Assembly: GCA_900768915.1 (NCBI GenBank)
Contig: CAAGEQ010000026.1
Location: forward strand, 1 to 33,757
Length of the DNA: 33,757 nt
Origin: Candidatus Gastranaerophilales bacterium
GTDB lineage: Bacteria; Cyanobacteriota; Vampirovibrionia; Gastranaerophilales; Gastranaerophilaceae
Reading direction: 5' to 3'
Shown: piece after piece, positions 1 to 6,124 of the stretch
Layout of the letters: the number at the start of each line of letters is the position of its first letter
How positions within the stretch are numbered: position 1 is the first letter of the stretch
Notes under the pieces: model-generated
Database searches by the model: none
What the model saw: only the letters and a program-made list of their open reading frames with translations
What the model was told of the DNA's origin: nothing
Position numbers and translations under genes: made by a program

Positions 1-113
1 AATCACGAGTTGTGAGACTCGATTGTTGAATTATACAATTCTCGTGTGAACGGAAGCGTCGCCGAGAGTTTCTTTCCGCCTCGTTTCTTTGCGGTCAAAG
101 AAATGAGGCATTA
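1..113 (-). repeat. dispersed intergenic repeat, copy A
   Basis: Read on the minus strand this stretch begins with a hairpin whose arms are CTTTG and CAAAG type (about 79-111), followed by an AAAGAAACTC block, a TTCACAC block and a terminal hairpin with GAGT/ACTC arms. The same blocks occur in the same order and at similar spacing on the plus strand at 10490-10600. I estimate about two thirds identity by eye. It is noticeably less AT-rich than the flanking DNA. It could be translated without a stop for about 35 codons, but the second copy is broken by a stop, so I treat it as non-coding. The hairpin near 83-113 could also act as a weak terminator for whatever lies left of the window. Confidence 0.55.
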
Positions 114-209
114 AAATTTTATTAAAATAATTTATAATTAAAATTCAATATAATATACATTTATATAAACATTACACCAATGAAATGAATTATATCTAAA
201 ATATTATGC

Positions 210-228
210 TATAATAAAGAAAAAGAGG
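210..228 (+). promoter_or_regulatory. -10 box and ribosome binding site of the first gene
   Basis: TATAAT at 210-215 lies in the context TATGCTATAATAAAG, which resembles the -10 regions of several other genes here. An AAGAGG-like Shine-Dalgarno follows at about 222-228, eight to nine bases before the TTG start at 237. No good -35 hexamer is apparent. Confidence 0.5.
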
Positions 229-236
229 TACTACTA

Positions 237-845
237 TTGTTAAAAAGAAAATGTAAAATAACGTTCATTTCACATGGTGAAACAATTCATAGCCAAGAAA
301 ACAGAATTTCTGACTCTGAAAAATATCCACCACTAACAGAAAATGGACAAGAAGAAATCGCAAGAGTTTGCGAATATATCAGAAAACGTGGTGTAAAAAA
401 TGACAAAATATTTACAAGTCCAGCAACACGTTGTATCCAAAGTGCAGAAAACATAAGTAAAATCTTTAAACAAGATTTTACCGTTCTGGACAATTTACAT
501 ACAAGAAAATGTGGAACACTTAACGGCAAAACGTACGAAACCATTGCCAAAACATATCCACACGATACACCAACAATAGCAAACATAAATGTTGAAGGCT
601 CTGAATTATTAGAAGATTTCAACAAACGTGTTGTTGCTGAAGTAAGACGACTTGTTGAAGAAAATCATAATTCAAGACTAATTGTTGTAACTTATCCAAA
701 CGTTATACAAGCCGTTGTTGCTCAAGCACTAAGTATAACACCAGAAAACCAATACAAAGTATTGATCAAAACCGGTAGCCTTACTCAAATAAGTTTCTTT
801 GATGACTGGGCAAGTTTAATATATTCTGGATACATTCCACTATAA
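237..845 (+). CDS. histidine-phosphatase superfamily protein with degenerate active site
   Basis: A 202-aa protein with the layout of the phosphoglycerate mutase/histidine phosphatase superfamily: an N-terminal strand ending in SHGET (residues 12-16), PLTENG (32-37), and SPATR (61-65) matching the conserved SPLxR block. The nucleophilic His13 is present, but the Arg of the usual RHG motif is Ser12. The segment that normally supplies the acidic residue (LRExxxGxWEG) reads LHTRKCGTLNG. The second catalytic His (normally V-S/T-HGG) is replaced, because the aligned block reads VTYPN with Tyr153. From family knowledge these residues bind phosphate or catalyse transfer, so the protein is probably a weak enzyme or a non-catalytic binding protein. 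The start is TTG at 237, supported by an upstream AAGAGG. No signal peptide is seen. A strong terminator follows, so it looks monocistronic. Confidence 0.8.
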   Translation: MLKRKCKITFISHGETIHSQENRISDSEKYPPLTENGQEEIARVCEYIRKRGVKNDKIFTSPATRCIQSAENISKIFKQDFTVLDNLHTRKCGTLNGKTYETIAKTYPHDTPTIANINVEGSELLEDFNKRVVAEVRRLVEENHNSRLIVVTYPNVIQAVVAQALSITPENQYKVLIKTGSLTQISFFDDWASLIYSGYIPL

Positions 846-866
846 AAAATAATTAAAATTATAACT

Positions 867-899
867 AAAAACTGTGTTAATAATTAACACAGTTTTTTT
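867..899 (+). terminator. Rho-independent terminator
   Basis: Perfect hairpin with arms AAAACTGTGTTAA and TTAACACAGTTTT and a TAA loop, followed by a T run, 25 bases after the stop of the histidine-phosphatase-like gene. The A run on the 5' side could make it bidirectional. Confidence 0.85.
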
Positions 900-1159
900 A
901 ATTTATTGAAGAAAATATATATCAATCTAATGATAGTTGCTTTTGAAAATGAGCATGAAAACTGATACATGCTAACATTTTTACAAAAGTTAATATTTTT
1001 CAAAATCATGAAAACATGCACCAACCATGGTTTTCCATGGTTTAAAACCATGGAAACCATGTGATACTCTCATGTACAGCATGATTAAAACCTGTCACAT
1101 GGCATAATCATTGAATTTGCGTGTACTTGTAACACTCGTAATAATCGTTTACAAACCTC
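900..1159. repeat. intergenic region with a cluster of CATG sites and a 36-bp near-perfect palindrome
   Basis: There is no convincing ORF here. CATG occurs at 954, 968, 1007, 1015, 1026, 1036, 1049, 1058, 1071, 1080 and 1098, eleven times in 148 bases. The core, 1026-1061, is an inverted repeat of two 18-base arms differing only by the position of one T; each arm holds CATGG and CCATGG. As RNA it would form a long hairpin. As DNA it offers many closely spaced palindromic sites. Function is unknown. Confidence 0.6.
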
Positions 1160-1187
1160 TTGTAATCAATGCCTTAATCCTTATAAT
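1160..1187 (+). promoter_or_regulatory. predicted sigma-70-type promoter for the small Cys-rich gene
   Basis: TTGTAA at 1160-1165 and TATAAT at 1182-1187 are separated by 16 bases. Transcription would begin near 1194 and give a leader of about 93 bases with two small hairpins (AAGGT/ACCTT at 1196-1210 and CTATC/GATAG at 1230-1241). The leader matches no riboswitch consensus I can recall. Confidence 0.5.
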
Positions 1188-1286
1188 GAAATAATAAGGT
1201 ATAAGACCTTACTGGGTGGCGGTTATTAGCTATCGGGATAGTTGATAAATAATAAGAATAATTATTATATAATTTCGGAGGAAAAA

Positions 1287-1505
1287 TTGTTTAGAAGTCG
1301 TGATATGGGGAGAGCAGTTGCAGTAAGAAGATGGACTACAACGGCTATCGAGTGTTATAAAAGAGGCTGTAATTGTGAAGGTTGTTTTTACAACGACTTT
1401 TTCACAGGTTCTTATCAAAAATGCCAAATGAAAGCATCAGTATTAGAACTTGTTAGAGTAATTGGTACACCTGATGTAGATTTACCACAAGTAATTAGCG
1501 ATTAG
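1287..1505 (+). CDS. small cysteine-rich protein of unknown function
   Basis: The start is chosen at TTG 1287 because a GGAGG ribosome binding site ends at 1281. The frame is open further upstream, but a longer version would have no such site. The 72-aa product has a compact Cys cluster reading C-x4-C-x-C-x2-C and a fifth Cys ten or so residues later (QKCQMK). A WTTTAIECY segment lies before the cluster and LVRVIGTPD after it. The spacing suggests a small metal-binding fold, probably zinc or iron-sulfur, but this is inference. I have an impression of similar short proteins with W-T-x-x-A-x-x-C and CxCxGC motifs in Clostridia but cannot name the family. It sits just upstream of hpf with its own predicted promoter and no clear terminator between, so read-through into hpf is possible. 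Confidence 0.7.
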   Translation: MFRSRDMGRAVAVRRWTTTAIECYKRGCNCEGCFYNDFFTGSYQKCQMKASVLELVRVIGTPDVDLPQVISD

Positions 1506-1531
1506 GACTTTAAAAATAATACAAATTGGTT

Positions 1532-1565
1532 TATACTAGAATAGGTACATTATTATTGGAGGCAT
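1532..1565 (+). promoter_or_regulatory. -10 region and strong ribosome binding site of hpf
   Basis: TATACTAGAAT at 1532-1542 offers two overlapping -10 boxes, and TTGGAGG at 1556-1562 lies five bases before the hpf ATG. Hpf is usually induced in stationary phase or stress, but no specific operator is visible. Confidence 0.45.
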
Positions 1566-1567
1566 AA

Positions 1568-1924
1568 ATGCACATTCACGTAAATGGTAAAAACATTGAA
1601 ATCACAGAAGCAATCAAAGCATACGTAAAAGAAAAACTAGGCAAGGTTGCAAATCATTACGATCAAATCACAGCAATTGACGTAATATTAACAGTTATAA
1701 AAAATCCTGCAGCTTCAGGTAAACACATTGCAGAAGTTTCTTGCAAACTTAATGGTAAAAACATTCACGTTGAAGAATCAGCTGAATCTATGTATGCAAG
1801 TATTGACTTAGTTGCAGATAAACTAGATAGACAAGTTAAGAAATTCAAAGACAAATCTCTTGCTTCTGACAAAGGTTCTATCAGAAACGTTGTAGAAACT
1901 AAAGAAGAAGTTGAAGAAGTATAG
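1568..1924 (+). CDS. hpf: ribosome hibernation promoting factor, short form (HPF/RaiA family)
   Basis: A 118-aa protein opening with MHIHVNGKNIEITEAIKAYV, the first strand-helix of the HPF/YfiA (sigma-54 modulation) fold, followed by AEVSCKLNGKNIHVEESAESMYASIDLVADKLDRQVKK, the usual second half. Family members bind the 30S decoding channel and silence idle ribosomes. The long form of most Gram-positives and cyanobacteria adds a C-terminal dimerisation domain of about 60 residues. Here only an acidic/lysine-rich tail follows the N-terminal domain, so it is the short form, or the extra domain has been lost. The ATG is preceded by TTGGAGG, and a terminator follows directly. Confidence 0.93.
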   Translation: MHIHVNGKNIEITEAIKAYVKEKLGKVANHYDQITAIDVILTVIKNPAASGKHIAEVSCKLNGKNIHVEESAESMYASIDLVADKLDRQVKKFKDKSLASDKGSIRNVVETKEEVEEV

Positions 1925-1945
1925 TTTCTATAAAAATTTAATAAT

Positions 1946-1981
1946 AAAAAGGACGAACTTACAGTTCGTTCTTTTTTATTT
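1946..1981 (+). terminator. Rho-independent terminator after hpf
   Basis: Hairpin with GACGAACT/AGTTCGTTC arms around TAC, flanked by A and T runs. The T run on the plus strand ends the hpf transcript. Confidence 0.85.
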
Positions 1982-2072
1982 TAGTAAAAACTTGATATTC
2001 AACAATGTTTATAGTATTAATCAAAATACGGAGTTTTCGGACTCTAGTCTAACGAAAGTAGAATAAATATAC

Positions 2073-2945
2073 TTGAATAAACGAAATATAAAATTAGCGA
2101 AATATGCAGGCTTTTGTTACGGTGTGAAAAGAGCCGTTGATACTGTAAAAAAATTAAAAGCCGACAATCCAGACAAAAATATTTATGTACTTGGTGAACT
2201 TATCCACAACACACAAGTTATACAAGAATTAGATGCTATGGGAATAAAAACTATTAACGAATTACCAGCAAAAGGCGATGGTATATGCGTTATAAGAAGT
2301 CACGGAGCATCTCCAGAAGTTTTTGAAGATATCAAAAAAGCAGGATTTGAGATAGTTGATTTAACCTGCCTTGACGTTAAAAAAGTTCAACAACAAGCAA
2401 TAGAACTTGCAAAAGAAGATTATTTCTTAGTCATTGTTGGCAAATCAGAACACCCAGAAGTCGTTGCAATTAAAGCAAATGCAGAATTGTGGAGTAAAAA
2501 TGTTGTTGTTGCTAGTTCGCCAGAAAAATTAAAACCTTATGAAGATAAAATCAAAAAACATAAAAAAGTAGGTGTAGTTGTACAAACAACACAAAGAGTA
2601 GAGAATTTAACAAAAATCGTAAACTACCTAATTACAATTTCAAAAGAATTACGCATAAAAAATACAATCTGTTCAAGTACGACAATGCGTCAGAGAGAAG
2701 CAAGAGCATTAGCACAAGAAAACGACTTGATTATTGTTGTTGGTTCTAAAAAGAGTGCGAACACAACGCACTTAGCAGAAATTTTAAAAGATTCTGCACA
2801 AACTATTCATATTGAAAATGATAGTGAATTAAAAAATTATAAAGATATTATTGATAAGGCTCAAGACATAGCCGTAACAGCAGGAGCATCAACTCCTCAA
2901 TCAGTAATCGAAAAAGTTGTAAATGAATTAAAAGGAGGAATATAG
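2073..2945 (+). CDS. ispH: 4-hydroxy-3-methylbut-2-enyl diphosphate reductase
   Basis: This is the last enzyme of the MEP isoprenoid pathway; it reduces HMBPP to IPP and DMAPP with a [4Fe-4S] cluster. The protein has 290 aa, normal for the family. The three cluster cysteines are visible: Cys15 (AGFCYGVKRAV), Cys99 (VDLTCLDV) and Cys200 (NTICSSTTMRQ). Substrate-binding motifs LGELIHN, RSHG and SEHPEV are also present. The start is TTG at 2073; the ribosome binding site is weak. The rpsA ATG lies three bases after the stop, so the two are cotranscribed. In some Clostridia ispH and rpsA are fused into one protein; here they are adjacent but separate. IspE at the right end of the window belongs to the same pathway. 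Confidence 0.96.
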   Translation: MNKRNIKLAKYAGFCYGVKRAVDTVKKLKADNPDKNIYVLGELIHNTQVIQELDAMGIKTINELPAKGDGICVIRSHGASPEVFEDIKKAGFEIVDLTCLDVKKVQQQAIELAKEDYFLVIVGKSEHPEVVAIKANAELWSKNVVVASSPEKLKPYEDKIKKHKKVGVVVQTTQRVENLTKIVNYLITISKELRIKNTICSSTTMRQREARALAQENDLIIVVGSKKSANTTHLAEILKDSAQTIHIENDSELKNYKDIIDKAQDIAVTAGASTPQSVIEKVVNELKGGI

Positions 2946-2948
2946 AAA

Positions 2949-4010
2949 ATGGTTACAGCCGAAAAAACTATGGATGAATTTGAAAAATTATTAGAAGAAT
3001 CATTCTCAAAACAACACGCAGTTGCTGATATCGTTGAAGGTACAGTAATGAAGAAAGAATCAGATGGATATTTAGTAAGTGTTAAGGGTGCTAAAATGGA
3101 AGCATACTTACCAAACAAAGAATTATCATCTGAAGAACCAACATTAGAAATTGGTGACGAAAAAGAATTTTATGTATTAAAAGAAGAAGATAATGACGAT
3201 GCAATGCTATTATCATTAAAGAGAATTGCATTTGCACAAGCTTGGGCACAACTTAATGATGCAAAAATCCAAGGTGATACAATCCTTGCTAAAGTTGTTT
3301 CAACTGTTAAGGGTGGTGTTCTTGTTGATGTTGCAGACCTTAAAGGTTTCATTCCATCATCTCAATTAAGAACTGGTGTTCCATTTGACGGTCTTGTAGA
3401 TACTAAGATTGAAGTTAAAGTTCTTGAAGCAGATCCTAAGAAAAATAAACTTATCTTATCTCAAAGACAAGCAGTTGCTGAACAACGTGACCAAGTAGTT
3501 GACAACGTTCTTGCTTCATTAGAAGAAGATTCTGTTGTTAAGGGTACTGTTGTAAGAATTACAGACTTTGGTGCTTTCGTTGACATCAATGGTATTGATG
3601 GTTTATTACCAATCTCTGAAATTTCTTGGCAAAGAATTAAACACCCATCAGATGTTTTAACATTAGGTGATACTATCGAAGTTAAAATCATCAAGATTGA
3701 TACTGAATTAAAGAGAATTTCATTATCATTAAAAAGAATGGGTGAAAATCCATGGCAACAAATCGAAGGTCAATTCGAAGAAGGTCAAATCGTAACTGGT
3801 ACAGTTAATAAGATTACTACATTTGGTGCATTCATTAACATCTTCCCTGGTGTTGAAGCATTATTACCAGTTGCTGAAATGAGCAATGAAAATGTTAACC
3901 CATTCAACATGTTCAAAGTTGGTGATGAAGTTAAAGTTCTTATTAAGAGATTCACTCCACAAGAACATAGAATTGCGTTAAGCATTAAAGATATTCCAGC
4001 TGAAGCATAA
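2949..4010 (+). CDS. rpsA: 30S ribosomal protein S1, four-domain type
   Basis: A 353-aa protein with four S1 RNA-binding repeats at roughly residues 25-95, 105-172, 190-258 and 275-345. The later ones carry the usual GxVxxITxFGAFVDI and GLLPISE signatures. It helps the 30S subunit bind mRNA, particularly messages with weak Shine-Dalgarno sequences. E. coli S1 has six repeats; four is common in Gram-positive and cyanobacterium-related lineages. AAAGGAGG at the end of ispH is its ribosome binding site, so expression is coupled to ispH. A strong terminator follows. Codon use is visibly biased towards AAA/GAA/TTA/GTT, as expected of a highly expressed gene. Confidence 0.95.
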   Translation: MVTAEKTMDEFEKLLEESFSKQHAVADIVEGTVMKKESDGYLVSVKGAKMEAYLPNKELSSEEPTLEIGDEKEFYVLKEEDNDDAMLLSLKRIAFAQAWAQLNDAKIQGDTILAKVVSTVKGGVLVDVADLKGFIPSSQLRTGVPFDGLVDTKIEVKVLEADPKKNKLILSQRQAVAEQRDQVVDNVLASLEEDSVVKGTVVRITDFGAFVDINGIDGLLPISEISWQRIKHPSDVLTLGDTIEVKIIKIDTELKRISLSLKRMGENPWQQIEGQFEEGQIVTGTVNKITTFGAFINIFPGVEALLPVAEMSNENVNPFNMFKVGDEVKVLIKRFTPQEHRIALSIKDIPAEA

Positions 4011-4038
4011 GTTTTAGAAAAATATCTATAATAAATTA

Positions 4039-4077
4039 GACGAGTCGATAAAACTTTTATCGGCTCGTTTTATTATT
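4039..4077 (+). terminator. Rho-independent terminator after rpsA
   Basis: Long hairpin with ACGAG-TCGATAAAA and TTTTATCGG-CTCGT arms, followed by a T-rich run. It closes the ispH-rpsA operon. Confidence 0.88.
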
Positions 4078-4167
4078 CTATCGGTTAGACTAAACGGCTA
4101 TATAAATTTTTGAAAGTTAATCATTTATGGTAATTATTCTTTTCAATTATTCAGTAATAATACAGGT

Positions 4168-4314
4168 ATGAAATTTGTGAAGTTTTTAAAAATATTGAAT
4201 AAAAAAATAAATAAGTACGACAAATTAGTACAAACAAACCCATTTGCACTGCCAAGAAATATAACTGTCGTGTGGGTAGAAGATACACAAACTAAAATCC
4301 CACCTAGAAGATAA
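4168..4314 (+). CDS. possible 48-aa basic protein
   Basis: An open frame from ATG 4168 to TAA 4312-4314 encodes 48 residues: a Lys-rich N-terminal third (MKFVKFLKILNKKINKY), then TNPFALPRNITVVWVEDTQTKIPPRR. The amino acid composition looks like a real protein rather than translated AT-rich noise. The ribosome binding site is poor (only AGG four bases upstream). It lies in the same orientation as yidD, 60 bases upstream of it, with a strong -10-like box between. I do not recognise it. Confidence 0.4.
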   Translation: MKFVKFLKILNKKINKYDKLVQTNPFALPRNITVVWVEDTQTKIPPRR

Positions 4315-4348
4315 ATTTAATTTGTTTAATTATTATTTTCATTTTCTT
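4313..4348 (+). repeat. partial copy of the AT-rich lead-in of the dispersed repeat
   Basis: This 36-base stretch differs at about five positions from 10466-10501, which spans the left inverted repeat and the start of repeat copy B. Similarity stops at the TTTCATTTTCTT block, and the palindromic part of the repeat is absent here. The match is AT-rich, so chance similarity is possible. Confidence 0.35.
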
Positions 4349-4362
4349 CAAATTTTATATGC

Positions 4363-4374
4363 TAAAATTTAAAT
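4363..4374 (+). promoter_or_regulatory. -10 box placing the yidD transcript start at the ATG
   Basis: TAAAAT (4363-4368, in the context TATGCTAAAATTT) ends six bases before the yidD ATG, and no Shine-Dalgarno is present. The same spacing and absence of a Shine-Dalgarno are seen at spmA and possibly ksgA, suggesting leaderless mRNA. Confidence 0.4.
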
Positions 4375-4581
4375 ATGAAAAAATTTTTCATATTTCTAAT
4401 AAATGTCTATCAAAAAATCTCATCTTTAACACCATCAAGATGTAGGTTTTATCCAACTTGCTCTCAATATACGAAAGAAGCAATTATAAAATATGGCATA
4501 TTCAAAGGTGGTTGGCTTGGTGTAAAACGTATATGCAAATGTCACCCACTTAATAAGGGTGGATATGACCCTGTACCATAA
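4375..4581 (+). CDS. yidD: membrane protein insertion efficiency factor YidD
   Basis: A 68-aa protein with the whole YidD signature: an N-terminal amphipathic/hydrophobic helix (FFIFLINVYQKISSL), PSRCRFYPTCSQYTKEAI, GGWLGVKRICKCHPLNKGGYDPVP, with the three characteristic Cys regions. It assists insertion of membrane proteins by the YidC/Sec machinery at the inner face of the membrane. In most bacteria yidD sits in the rpmH-rnpA-yidD-yidC cluster; here it stands alone between rpsA and unknown genes. No ribosome binding site precedes the ATG (see the -10 box entry). Confidence 0.93.
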   Translation: MKKFFIFLINVYQKISSLTPSRCRFYPTCSQYTKEAIIKYGIFKGGWLGVKRICKCHPLNKGGYDPVP

Positions 4582-4590
4582 ATAGTAAAA

Positions 4591-4622
4591 AATAGACAGG
4601 TATTAAACCTGCCTATTAAAAT
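4591..4622. terminator. bidirectional terminator between yidD and the unknown minus-strand gene
   Basis: Hairpin AATAG-A-CAGGT with ACCTG-C-CTATT arms and an ATTAA loop, with A-rich and T-rich flanks on both sides. It serves the two convergent genes. The GACAGGT core recurs in the terminator at 9494-9523. Confidence 0.7.
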
Positions 4623-4623
4623 T

Positions 4624-5073
4624 TTATGCAATAAGTCCAAGTTTTAATTTATTTAATTCAGCGAGCTGCGTAGCCCCTACCATTTTATCTGCTTGAACCA
4701 TACCATTGTCATTCTTCACAGATGATATTTGAGCAACTGAAGAAGAATTTGAAACAGTATTTGCACCATTAATCAAACCAATAGATTGAGTTTCTTGCGT
4801 ACCCCCAATACTTTTGCTCGATAATTGTGAACCGTTAATATTATTCAATGTAGATGAAAAATCATTTCCTGTACCTTCCAAACGATTTAAGTTTTGAGAA
4901 GAATTTGAAGCAAGTGTTTGTTGTTTCTTTTGTAATTCAGCCGTTTGCAAACGTTGTTTATCAATACTCAAGTTGCCGGTCGGAGCAACACCTAATGATT
5001 GTAGGCGTCGTATTATTTCTAACGATTCCGTACTTACAGGGTATTGATTTATTGAACTGATTGCTGAAACCAT
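4624..5073 (-). CDS. hypothetical protein, Ser/Asn/Gln-rich
   Basis: A 149-aa protein I do not recognise. The N-terminal part (residues 1-40) looks helical and contains ESLEIIRRLQSLGVAPTG; residues 40-60 are Gln/Lys-rich; residues 60-125 are Ser/Asn/Gly-rich and probably disordered; the end (ADKMVGATQLAELNKLKLGLIA) is again helical. There is no signal peptide, membrane segment or cysteine. AAGGG seven bases before the ATG is a fair ribosome binding site. It is divergent from the Thr/Gln-rich gene at 5294, with 220 bases between them. Similar composition and the shared lack of motifs suggest both are lineage-specific surface-less or structural proteins, but this is only inference. Confidence 0.7.
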   Translation of the reverse strand: MVSAISSINQYPVSTESLEIIRRLQSLGVAPTGNLSIDKQRLQTAELQKKQQTLASNSSQNLNRLEGTGNDFSSTLNNINGSQLSSKSIGGTQETQSIGLINGANTVSNSSSVAQISSVKNDNGMVQADKMVGATQLAELNKLKLGLIA

Positions 5074-5293
5074 TTCTAGCCCTTACTCTCTACATAACCA
5101 ATTTGTGATAGGTAAACATAACATCTACACATGTTACATGTACCAGAAATTATAGAATTTGTAACGCAAAAATCAACAAAAAATTAAACTTTGTAACATT
5201 TCTTAACAAATGGCTCAAATAAAGCAATTATCATGGTTTGAAATACTTTATAAATATGTAAGGTTAGTTTAGTTTTTAGATAGGTTATTTATT

Positions 5294-5962
5294 ATGGTAG
5301 CAACTCAAATCACAGGCACACAAGGTACTACAACAACTACAACAGTAGCACCAACAACAGTTTCATCAAACAATACAAAATCAACTGGTTTTGATTACAA
5401 TTCAATGTTTGGTCCATCAATGGCTAATGATTATTTTGGAAGTCAAGCATTTGGTAACAGCAATATTTTTGCACAACAAACAACAAATACTGCGACACAA
5501 CCAACTCAAACAACACAAACAACTCAAACACTTCCAACAGAAGCAGAATTAGCAAGTGCAATTGCTCAAATTTATGGTACACCATCAACAATCGGTTCTG
5601 CACTACTTCAAAACCACATGTTACAATCAGCAGGACAAGAACTTGCATATTATAATACTGCATTAAATACAAATACAAATACAACTGTATCTACTCAAAC
5701 AGCAGTTCCAACAACTCAACAAACAGCAGCATCAACAACAACTCAAACTCAACCAACTTCTACAAATACTGGTGCTCCAACAATGCAAGATTATATGATT
5801 GGTTCACAAATCGCTAACCAATTTGCTAATGATATTCCATTAACTTCAACTCAAACATCATATACATCAAATGATTATTTTGCAAATCAAGCATTTGGAC
5901 AAAACAATTTCCAAAATGTTCAAGCAAATCCTCAAGCTGCAAATTTATCATACGCAGCATAA
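5294..5962 (+). CDS. Thr/Gln/Asn-rich low-complexity protein with an internal repeat
   Basis: A 222-aa protein dominated by Thr, Gln, Asn and Ala. Runs such as TTTTTT and QTTQTTQT alternate with ordered segments. The motif NDYF-x2-QAFG-x2-N occurs twice, near residues 46-58 and near 195-207, each preceded by a segment with GPSMAN or GSQIAN. This points to duplication of a roughly 30-residue unit joined by a linker. There is no signal peptide, cysteine or membrane helix. The ribosome binding site is weak (AGG nine bases upstream). A strong terminator follows. Function is unknown. The linker composition resembles that of secreted or O-glycosylated proteins, but no export signal is visible. Confidence 0.75.
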   Translation: MVATQITGTQGTTTTTTVAPTTVSSNNTKSTGFDYNSMFGPSMANDYFGSQAFGNSNIFAQQTTNTATQPTQTTQTTQTLPTEAELASAIAQIYGTPSTIGSALLQNHMLQSAGQELAYYNTALNTNTNTTVSTQTAVPTTQQTAASTTTQTQPTSTNTGAPTMQDYMIGSQIANQFANDIPLTSTQTSYTSNDYFANQAFGQNNFQNVQANPQAANLSYAA

Positions 5963-6026
5963 CCAAATTTTAACCAAAAACCAAACTAAACTAAAACCTA
6001 AATTACTAAACTAAACTTTTTTATTC

Positions 6027-6059
6027 AGCATTATCTAACAGATAATGCTTTTATTTTTA
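6027..6059 (+). terminator. Rho-independent terminator
   Basis: Perfect nine-base stem AGCATTATC/GATAATGCT with a TAACA loop, followed by a T-rich tail, 65 bases after the low-complexity gene. Confidence 0.88.
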
Positions 6060-6124
6060 TTATTCACATATTTTTTTTATGTTAAAATCTTAATAAGAAT
6101 ATAATCACAAAGAGGGGTAATTTG

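Noticed and set aside
1..113. Minus-strand frame of about 35 codons that might be the end of a gene
   Set aside because: The second copy of the same repeat has a stop in the corresponding frame, and both ends are hairpins, so a repeat is the better reading.
1194..1286. Riboswitch in the leader of the Cys-rich gene
   Set aside because: Two small hairpins are present, but no conserved core of TPP, preQ1, SAM, glycine, fluoride, guanidine or c-di-GMP riboswitches was recognised.
2073..4010. IspH-S1 fusion protein as in some Clostridia
   Set aside because: A stop and a new ATG with its own AAAGGAGG separate the two genes.
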